Made by a program: the position numbers and the translations under genes. Below, in pieces: positions 58,562 to 64,000 of a stretch of 64,000 nt of DNA. The stretch is from positions 3,224,001 through 3,288,000 of the forward strand of contig AP012044.1 of assembly GCA_000283575.1 (NCBI GenBank). Direction: 5' to 3'. The notes under the pieces are model-generated. The model was not told the origin of the DNA. It searched no databases and worked only from the letters and a program-made list of their open reading frames with translations. Every line of letters begins with the position of its first letter. Position 1 is the stretch's first letter. Source of the stretch: Oscillibacter valericigenes Sjm18-20 (GTDB lineage: Bacteria > Bacillota > Clostridia > Oscillospirales > Oscillospiraceae).

Positions 58562-58637
58562 TGGAGCGGGCAACGAGGCTCGAACTCGCTACCTCCACCT
58601 TGGCAAGGTGGCGCTCTACCAGATGAGCTATGCCCGC
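58562..58637 (-). tRNA. tRNA-Gly(GCC)
   Basis: The minus strand starts GCGGGCATAGCTC, has anticodon loop TTGCCAA (GCC), T-loop GAGTTCGAGCC and acceptor TGCCCGC with TCCA. All arms pair. Confidence 0.95.
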
Positions 58638-58640
58638 GGA

Positions 58641-58716
<76 letters not shown>

Positions 58717-58747
58717 ATAGGCGGGAAGCGGACCTTCCCGCAATAAA

Positions 58748-58824
58748 TGGCGACCCGGAACGGGCTCGAACCGTCGACCTCTAGCGTGACAGGCTAGCGT
58801 TCTAACCAACTGAACTACCGGGCC
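58748..58824 (-). tRNA. tRNA-Asp(GTC)
   Basis: The minus strand starts GGCCCGGTAGTTC, has anticodon loop CTGTCAC (GTC), T-loop GGTTCGAGCC and ends CCGGGTCGCCA. All arms pair. Confidence 0.95.
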
Positions 58825-58906
58825 AGATAACTTTTCAGGAGCATTTTTCTTCTTGTAGAAAATGGGCTCGCCTTCTGCACCAAATCCAAACGGTCAAATT
58901 TGAAAT

Positions 58907-58983
58907 TGGTGGGAACAACTGGACTCGAACCAGTGACCCCCTGCTTGTAAGGCAGGTGCTCTAACCAGCTGAGCTATGCTCCC
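58907..58983 (-). tRNA. tRNA-Val(TAC)
   Basis: The minus strand starts GGGAGCATAGCTC, has anticodon loop CTTACAA (TAC), T-loop GGTTCGAGTCC and ends TGTTCCCACCA. It is the first tRNA of the four-tRNA transcript. Confidence 0.95.
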
Positions 58984-59017
58984 GGATGTCGTCCGCGCTC
59001 GTCAGACGGCAAAAGTT

Positions 59018-59046
59018 ATTATACAAAAAAGTCCCCATTCTGTCAA
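59018..59046 (-). promoter_or_regulatory. Consensus promoter of the tRNA operon
   Basis: On the minus strand TTGACA (59041-59046), 17 bp, TATAAT (59018-59023), a perfect consensus, about 35 bp before tRNA-Val. Confidence 0.9.
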
Positions 59047-59102
59047 CTAAAAACTAAAAAATTTTAAAAAATTTTTTAAGATCCGGCAAAATACACGCGT
59101 AC

Positions 59103-59987
59103 TCAATGCTTTGCAGCAGAAAGCAGCACCTCCAATTCTGCTTTAGTAAAGGTCTGCACCCGGTCGCAAAAGCGGCAGGTCAGTTCCGCGCCGCCCTTCT
59201 CGTCGATCAAACTGCGCAACTCCGCCGCGCCCATGGAGATTAAAGCCCGCTCCATCCGCTCTTTGGAACAGGTGCAGCGATACTCCACAGGGCTCTCCTC
59301 GAGAAGTTCCAGCTTGAAATCCGGCAGCGCTGCCCGCAACAGTTCCACCGGGTCGGGGTACTTCTCCAAAAGGGCCGTAACTGCCCCGGCGGCCAGCAGA
59401 CTGCCCTCCACCCTGGAGATCGCGTCCTCACCCGCACCGGGCAGCAGTTGAACTAAATAGCCGCCTGCAGTCTTCACGCTCTGGTCCCGGTTCACCAGGA
59501 CTCCCAGGCCGCAAGCAGTGGGAATTTGCTCAGACTCCACAAAATAGGCCGCAAGATCCTCGGCAATTTCGCCGCCCATCAGCTCGACGCTGCCCACATA
59601 CGGCTCCTTCATATTCAAATCCCGGATAACGGTCAGCGTCCCCTCGCGGCCCACGGCGCCGCCCACGTCCAGCTTTCCGTCCGCCCGCAGAGGCAGATCT
59701 GTCTCCGGATGGTCCACGGTTCCCCGGACATTTCCCTCATTGTCGGACACCGCCAGCACCGTCCCCAGCGGACCCCCGCCGCGAAATTGCAGCGACACGC
59801 TGGCTCCGTCCTCCTTCAGGGCATTGCCCATCATGGACGCCGCCGCCAGAGCGCGGCCCAGAGCTGCGGTGGCCACCGGCAGGGTATGATGAATATTTCT
59901 GGCCCGCTCCGTCAAATCGCGGGTGGAGACCGCTGCGGCTTTTACAAAGCCGTCGGTGGAAATTGCTCTTACGATCTTGTCGCTCAT
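59103..59987 (-). CDS. hslO: Redox-regulated chaperone Hsp33
   Basis: The 294-residue protein has the Hsp33 start (DKIVRAISTDGFVKAAAVST) and middle (FRGGGPLGTVLAVSDNEGNV) and the zinc-binding redox switch near the C-terminus with C-x-C (YRCTCSKERM) and C-x-x-C (LTCRFCDRV). Length matches the family. It holds unfolded proteins under oxidative stress in the cytoplasm. It overlaps the methyltransferase gene upstream by 4 bp. Confidence 0.97.
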   Translation of the reverse strand: MSDKIVRAISTDGFVKAAAVSTRDLTERARNIHHTLPVATAALGRALAAASMMGNALKEDGASVSLQFRGGGPLGTVLAVSDNEGNVRGTVDHPETDLPLRADGKLDVGGAVGREGTLTVIRDLNMKEPYVGSVELMGGEIAEDLAAYFVESEQIPTACGLGVLVNRDQSVKTAGGYLVQLLPGAGEDAISRVEGSLLAAGAVTALLEKYPDPVELLRAALPDFKLELLEESPVEYRCTCSKERMERALISMGAAELRSLIDEKGGAELTCRFCDRVQTFTKAELEVLLSAAKH

Positions 59988-60766
59988 GTGTCGTTCCTCT
60001 TTTGTTTTTTATCAGCTTTCGGTTTCCGGCAGCGGAAGATTACCCGGTCTTCGTCAGGCCGGGGCGCGGTCCGGCGCAGGTCGCCGGTTACCCGAATCTC
60101 TTCAAAGCCCGCTTTTTCCAGCATAGACCGCAGCTCCGCCTCCTCCCACGCCCGCTCCCGATGTTCCTCCCAGGAGCGGTCCCAGGTTCCGTCCGGACGC
60201 ATGCAAAAGAGGTCTACCCCGTAGGTGCAGACCCTGCTTTTTTCCGAAAACTCCGTCCGCCAGACGCAGTATGTCTCGTTCGTCTCGTCGATATACAGCT
60301 CTCCGTCCATCCGCCGTAGTTTATAGGGGGTGTTCACATCGAACAAAAAAGGCCCGCCCGGGCGCAGCCACCTGAAAATGCGGGTAAATGCCTCTTGCAG
60401 GGCCTTCTCACCCGTCAGGTAGTTCAACGCGTCCAGAGTGGACACAGCGGCGTCCACCGGCTCTAAAAGCCGCAGGCGGGACATGGATTGATGCAGCAGC
60501 AGCGGACGTTGTACTTCCGGCAGGGTCTCCGCCTTCCGAGCGGCCTCTGTCAGCATTTCCTCCGACAGGTCTATGCCTGTCATCCGGTAGCCCATCGCCG
60601 CAAGAAGGCAAGTCATGGTGCCGGTGCCGCAGCCCAGATCCAGCACCGTTTCCACGCTCTGCCGTTCCTTTTGCAGCAGTCGGTTCAGATACGCCGCCCG
60701 CCTCCGATAGCCCACGTCGACGGTCAGCCGGTCATAGGCCCCCGCCAAAGACCGATAGGTACTCAT
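59984..60766 (-). CDS. Class I SAM-dependent methyltransferase
   Basis: The 260-residue protein has motif I VLDLGCGTGTMTCLLA (about 43-58), motif II GIDLSEEMLTEAARK and a post-motif LRPGGPFLFDVNTPYK. Such small-molecule or protein methyltransferases are common. The substrate is unknown. It overlaps the YerC-like gene and hslO by 4 bp each, forming a three-gene core operon. Confidence 0.9.
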   Translation of the reverse strand: MSTYRSLAGAYDRLTVDVGYRRRAAYLNRLLQKERQSVETVLDLGCGTGTMTCLLAAMGYRMTGIDLSEEMLTEAARKAETLPEVQRPLLLHQSMSRLRLLEPVDAAVSTLDALNYLTGEKALQEAFTRIFRWLRPGGPFLFDVNTPYKLRRMDGELYIDETNETYCVWRTEFSEKSRVCTYGVDLFCMRPDGTWDRSWEEHRERAWEEAELRSMLEKAGFEEIRVTGDLRRTAPRPDEDRVIFRCRKPKADKKQKRNDT

Positions 60767-61053
60767 TTTTCCTCTGTGCGCTCAAAGACCTTGTCATAGC
60801 CGCCCGCGCCATAGCTCAAGGATCGGTTCACCCGGCTGATGGTGGCACTGGACGCCCCGGTGCGCTCCAGAATATCGTTATAAATCATTCCCTTGTGCAA
60901 AAGCGTGGCCACCTCGAAGCGCTGTTCCATGGCCCGAAGCTCCGAGACCGTGCACAGATCCTGAAAAAAGTTGTAGCACTCCTCCTCGTCCTTCAACAGC
61001 AAAATTGCCTTATAGAGGTCTCCGTTCTTTTCCTTTTTTCCAATTTTGACCAT
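60763..61053 (-). CDS. YerC/YecD-type TrpR-like regulator
   Basis: From ATG 61053 (AAAGGAG before it) the product is 96 residues. It has the TrpR-like helix-turn-helix LLHKGMIYNDILERTGASSA and TISRVNRSLSYGAGGYDKVF, the YerC/YecD family signature of Firmicutes. Its target is unknown. It heads the operon with the methyltransferase and hslO. Confidence 0.9.
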   Translation of the reverse strand: MVKIGKKEKNGDLYKAILLLKDEEECYNFFQDLCTVSELRAMEQRFEVATLLHKGMIYNDILERTGASSATISRVNRSLSYGAGGYDKVFERTEEK

Positions 61054-61304
61054 TGTAAACTCCTTTCCAGCAATGTGCGGCATCCCGCACTTCTAATAAT
61101 TGGATTTTACTATTTTACAGCATGAAAGTAAATAGGTCTGCGCTATTTTTTCCAACTTTTATGGCTGCCCCTATTTTTGTTTGCGTACGGGCCCGGCGGC
61201 GGTGCCTCCGTCACCGTCCGTCTGTTCACAGCATAATCTGGAGCAAGATTAATTGGGCCGGCGGGAATATTCTGTCGGCCCCCGGACCTGTGAAGGAGGC
61301 TTCC

Positions 61305-62024
61305 ATGCGCGATCAGTTAAAGCTGGAACCGTTTGTCGCCCGGAGGGAATGGACGGCGGACGGTATCCCCGTTCTCACCGCAGAGCTGTCCCTTCCCCGG
61401 CCTGTAGGAGAGAGCGGGCGGGCCTTCCGGCGGCTGGACCGATACTATCAGCTTTACGCCAGATCCTATCTCCGCTACTGCGAACGCTGGCTCTTTCCCC
61501 AGTCGGCTGAGGCCTGCCGACTGGCGTTGGAGACCAGCGCGCCCCTGCCACAGGACTCTGCCCGGCTCTCTTATCACGTTACGTGCAACGGCGGCGGGGT
61601 GCTGAGCTTATACACCGAGTCCGCGGAAACCTGCGGCGGGCGGACGGAACGGCGGCGGCACGGGGATACCTGGGACCTGCTCACCGGCTATCCGATTCCC
61701 CTTTCCGTGTGCTTTCCGCGGAAATTTCCCTGGCGCAAGGCGCTTTTGCATCAAGCGGAGACGGCCATCGAACGGCAGGAGCGGGCGGGGGTCGCTAGGT
61801 ACTACGAGGGCTGGCGGCGGCTTCTGCGCCGAAATTTTAACCCGGAGCATTTTTACCTTTCGGAAACGGAGCTTTTCTGGTTCTGGCAGATGTTTACCGT
61901 GGCTCCGTCGGCAGAGGGAATACCGGTTTTCTCCATGTCATTTGGCGAAAACGATTGCTTTTTCCCCGGAATCCGTGATAAGATATTAATAGGACAAACG
62001 GAAACAACTTCGTTTAATCCGTAG
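61305..62024 (+). CDS. DUF3298-like protein
   Basis: I choose ATG 61305, with GAAGGAGGCTTCC before it. An ATG at 61122 has no site. The product of 239 residues has an Arg-rich N-terminal half (GRAFRRLDRYYQLYARSYLR) and a DUF3298-like C-terminal end (FYLSETELFWFWQMFTVAPS). No signal peptide is seen. The family relates to RsiV-like proteins of Firmicutes. The function is unknown. Confidence 0.7.
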   Translation: MRDQLKLEPFVARREWTADGIPVLTAELSLPRPVGESGRAFRRLDRYYQLYARSYLRYCERWLFPQSAEACRLALETSAPLPQDSARLSYHVTCNGGGVLSLYTESAETCGGRTERRRHGDTWDLLTGYPIPLSVCFPRKFPWRKALLHQAETAIERQERAGVARYYEGWRRLLRRNFNPEHFYLSETELFWFWQMFTVAPSAEGIPVFSMSFGENDCFFPGIRDKILIGQTETTSFNP

Positions 62025-62043
62025 ATTCCCCGCTGGAAGGAGC

Positions 62044-62691
62044 ATGGATATGAAACATAAAATAGTGATGAACATCGGTCGTGAATTCGGCAGCGGAGGT
62101 CGGGAGATCGGCAAGCTGGCCGCTGAGAAGCTGGGTATCCCCTACTACGACAAGGAGCTGATTATACTGGCGGCAGAGAAATCCGGTCTCAGTCCGGAAT
62201 ATCTGACCAGCCTTGACGAGCAGTCCGTCAGCAGCTTTCTCTATTCCTTCTCCGGGGCCAACTTCTCCATGGGCATGCGGCTTAACAGCGTCAATGTACT
62301 GCCTCCTGCAGACCAGCTGTTCTTATCCCAGTCCGAGGTCATCCGGGACATTGCCGGAAAAGGCGGCGCGGTGATCGTGGGCCGCTGCGCAGACTATGTG
62401 CTTCAGGAAAAATGCAGCCACTTAAACGTTTTTATTCAGGCGCCCATGCGCACTCGCATCCAGCGGGTCATGGAGCGGCACAGTCTGGACCAGAAAGCGG
62501 CTGAAGCCCTGATTGCCAAGACCGACAAGAACCGTGCCAATTACTACCTGCATTTCACCGGCGAAAAGTGGGGCGACCGGAAAAACTTCAATTTGATTCT
62601 CTCCAGCGCCATCGGCATCGAGTCCACCGTGAATATCATCGTGGACTATTATCATCAGGTGGAGGGGCGTGCGGAAAATCAGGCGTTTTGA
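62044..62691 (+). CDS. Cytidylate kinase-like protein
   Basis: The 215-residue protein starts IVMNIGREFGSGGREIGKLA, a Walker-like loop of the cytidylate-kinase-like family (PF13189-type), and has GKGGAVIVGRCADYVLQEK and a lid region (RTRIQRVMERHSLDQKAAEA). It may phosphorylate a nucleoside monophosphate. It is separate from Cmk itself. It lies 14 bp before the GNAT gene. Confidence 0.85.
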   Translation: MDMKHKIVMNIGREFGSGGREIGKLAAEKLGIPYYDKELIILAAEKSGLSPEYLTSLDEQSVSSFLYSFSGANFSMGMRLNSVNVLPPADQLFLSQSEVIRDIAGKGGAVIVGRCADYVLQEKCSHLNVFIQAPMRTRIQRVMERHSLDQKAAEALIAKTDKNRANYYLHFTGEKWGDRKNFNLILSSAIGIESTVNIIVDYYHQVEGRAENQAF

Positions 62692-62704
62692 GGAGGACCG
62701 CACT

Positions 62705-63262
62705 ATGCAGCTGGAAACCGGACGTCTGATTCTGCGCCCGTGGCGAGAATCCGACGCAGAGAGCCTATATGCATATGCAAAGGACCCTCAGGTGGGGCCC
62801 ATCGCAGGCTGGCCTCCGCACACCAGCGTGGAAGACAGCCGTCAGATCATTCGGAACGTTCTCTCAGCGGCAGAGACCTACGCCGTGACCCTGAAAAGCG
62901 AGGGCGACCGGCCTGTGGGCAGCATCGGGCTCATGCTGGGCGGGGCGAGCAACCTGCCTCTGGGGGAAAAAGAGGGCGAGATCGGATATTGGATAGGCGT
63001 ACCCTACTGGGGCCGGGGTCTGATTCCGGAGGCCACTGAAGAACTGACCCGACACGCCTTTGAGGACTTGGAGCTGGAAAATCTCTGGTGCGGATATTTC
63101 GACGGGAACGAAAAATCCAAACGGGCGCAGGCGAAATGCGGCTTCACCTATCATCACACGGTACCAGACGTCCCCTGGCCTCTCATGGGCGACATTCGGA
63201 CCGAGCACATCACCCGCCTGACAAAGGGCCAGTGGCTGGCCCAAAGATCAGCGCACCAATAA
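62705..63262 (+). CDS. GNAT-family N-acetyltransferase
   Basis: From ATG 62705 (GAGGAGGACCGCACT before it) the product of 185 residues starts LETGRLILRPWRESDAESLY and has the acetyl-CoA binding part IGYWIGVPYWGRGLIPEATE and GYFDGNEKSKRAQAKCGFTY, typical of RimJ/RimL-like GNAT enzymes. The substrate is unknown. Confidence 0.92.
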   Translation: MQLETGRLILRPWRESDAESLYAYAKDPQVGPIAGWPPHTSVEDSRQIIRNVLSAAETYAVTLKSEGDRPVGSIGLMLGGASNLPLGEKEGEIGYWIGVPYWGRGLIPEATEELTRHAFEDLELENLWCGYFDGNEKSKRAQAKCGFTYHHTVPDVPWPLMGDIRTEHITRLTKGQWLAQRSAHQ

Positions 63263-63268
63263 AAGAAG

Positions 63269-63298
63269 AAAGGGCAGCGGCAAAGCCGCCGCCCTTTT
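63269..63298 (+). terminator. Rho-independent terminator
   Basis: The stem AAGGGCAGCGGC / GCCGCCGCCCTT (one mismatch, loop AAA) is followed by TTC. It ends the GNAT transcript. Confidence 0.8.
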
Positions 63299-63392
63299 CA
63301 GACCTTTTCGGTTGCTATTTTTATCAAAACTGGTAAAATAGACGGAATGCAAAAGCCGTTCAGAGGCGGCTGTATTAAAAAAGGGGGCTTCC

Positions 63393-64000
63393 ATGGAAAC
63401 CAAAGAACAGACGGAGGCCGGCGCGGCGCGGCATGAAAAAAGGCCACGGCTCCATCCCATCCAATCTGTGCGGCTAATCCTTCTGGGTATAGCGCTGTGC
63501 GCCATGGTGGGCGTCGCGTGCTTTTTCGCCGGACGGGCCGGAGGCGGCGCGGTGCAGGAGTCCGTAGAGCTGGACGCGGTGGTGCTGGAAAACCGGATCA
63601 GTCAGATCAGCGAGCTGGCCAGCGTCAGCTGGTCCTATACGAATATGGCGCAATTTGAGAGCAGCAATGCGTTTTACGGGATGACCCTTCCGTTTACCAC
63701 CAAAAAATTCATCCTCACCTATGATGGGGAGATCAAGGCGGGCGTGGACCTGGGAAAAGCTCTGGTGGATGTCTCTGGCATGGAGGTGACCGTCCATCTG
63801 CCGGACGCGGAAATTCTGTCTCACCAGATCGATGAGAGCAGCGTAGAGGTGTTTGACGAGACGACATCGATCTTCAATCCGTTCACCGTGGAGGACTTCA
63901 CCGCTTTCCAGGCGGACCAGAAGGCCGCTATGGAGAAAAAGGCCCTTGCAAAGGGACTTCTGGATGAGAGCCGGGAAAAAGCTATTGACAGCGTCTCTCT
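63393..64000 (+). CDS. DUF4230-like membrane-anchored protein, cut by the window edge
   Basis: The frame opens at ATG 63393 (AAGGGGGCTTCC before it) and is still open at 64000, so 202 codons are seen. It has a short cytoplasmic start, one membrane helix (LILLGIALCAMVGVACFFAG), then an outside domain (RISQISELASVSWSYTNMAQ; VDLGKALVDVSGMEVTVHLP) that fits DUF4230. The function is unknown. The C-terminus lies outside the window. Confidence 0.75.
   Translation, partial: METKEQTEAGAARHEKRPRLHPIQSVRLILLGIALCAMVGVACFFAGRAGGGAVQESVELDAVVLENRISQISELASVSWSYTNMAQFESSNAFYGMTLPFTTKKFILTYDGEIKAGVDLGKALVDVSGMEVTVHLPDAEILSHQIDESSVEVFDETTSIFNPFTVEDFTAFQADQKAAMEKKALAKGLLDESREKAIDSVS

Overview
The window looks like a chromosomal segment of a Gram-positive, anaerobic Clostridia, probably of the Oscillospirales/Ruminococcaceae type. 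This is an inference from the strong GGAGG ribosome sites, a Firmicutes-style type VII secretion locus, a TAXI-type TRAP transporter operon, IS30/IS21/IS3 elements and the DUF3846/DUF6809/amidoligase genes typical of clostridial mobile DNA. No rRNA or species marker is present.

Layout. (1) 1-18.6 kb, all minus strand: a type VII (ESX/WXG100) secretion locus. In transcription order from a promoter near 18.6 kb it encodes a zinc-ribbon membrane protein, a small zinc-ribbon protein, an ABC ATPase, a second zinc-ribbon membrane protein, two ABC-2-like permeases, an SLH-TM-FHA receptor-like protein, an FHA-FtsK/SpoIIIE ATPase (EssC-like), a LytTR regulator, a possible EspG-like protein, an EsaB/YukD-like ubiquitin-fold protein, a helical protein, five WXG100-type proteins and a large substrate that runs off the left edge. 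(2) 18.6-22.2 kb: a graveyard of mobile DNA, with a DDE transposase relic, an IS3-family relic interrupted by a deleted IS21-family element, and the C-terminus of a tyrosine recombinase next to the 3' half of a tRNA-Met. (3) 22.5-34.2 kb, minus strand: an acid-sugar catabolic operon (DUF1537 kinase, iron alcohol dehydrogenase, DapA/NanA-type lyase, PdxA2-type dehydrogenase, TAXI receptor, SDR, fused TRAP permease, FAD dehydrogenase, sialidase-fold protein, VOC protein). It is divergent from a PrpR-like regulator whose sigma-54 AAA+ domain is degenerate. (4) 36.2-58.3 kb: an integrative island ending with excisionase and integrase at the 3' end of a tRNA-Cys. It carries two copies of a DUF3846-DUF6809-amidoligase-glutamine-amidotransferase module, the second with the amidoligase almost wholly deleted. 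Between them lie a MntA/HepT pair, a serine recombinase, an XRE repressor, a lipoprotein, a possible beta-propeller protein, and a WYL-regulated operon (522-aa unknown, TerB-like, Gly/Ala-rich hydrophobic protein) whose first gene is broken by an intact IS30 element. Right of the second copy lie two unknown genes and a short RecQ-like helicase. (5) 58.4-64 kb: core genome with five tRNAs (Cys, Gly, Phe, Asp, Val), hslO, a methyltransferase, a YerC/TrpR-like regulator, a DUF3298-like protein, a cytidylate-kinase-like protein, a GNAT acetyltransferase and a DUF4230-like protein cut by the right edge.

The best candidates for something undescribed are the WYL/522-aa/TerB/glycine-zipper operon (45.1-49.7 kb), the secretion locus built around an ABC transporter, zinc-ribbon proteins and an SLH-FHA protein, and the RecQ-like helicase with its 520-aa partner (53.9-56.8 kb).
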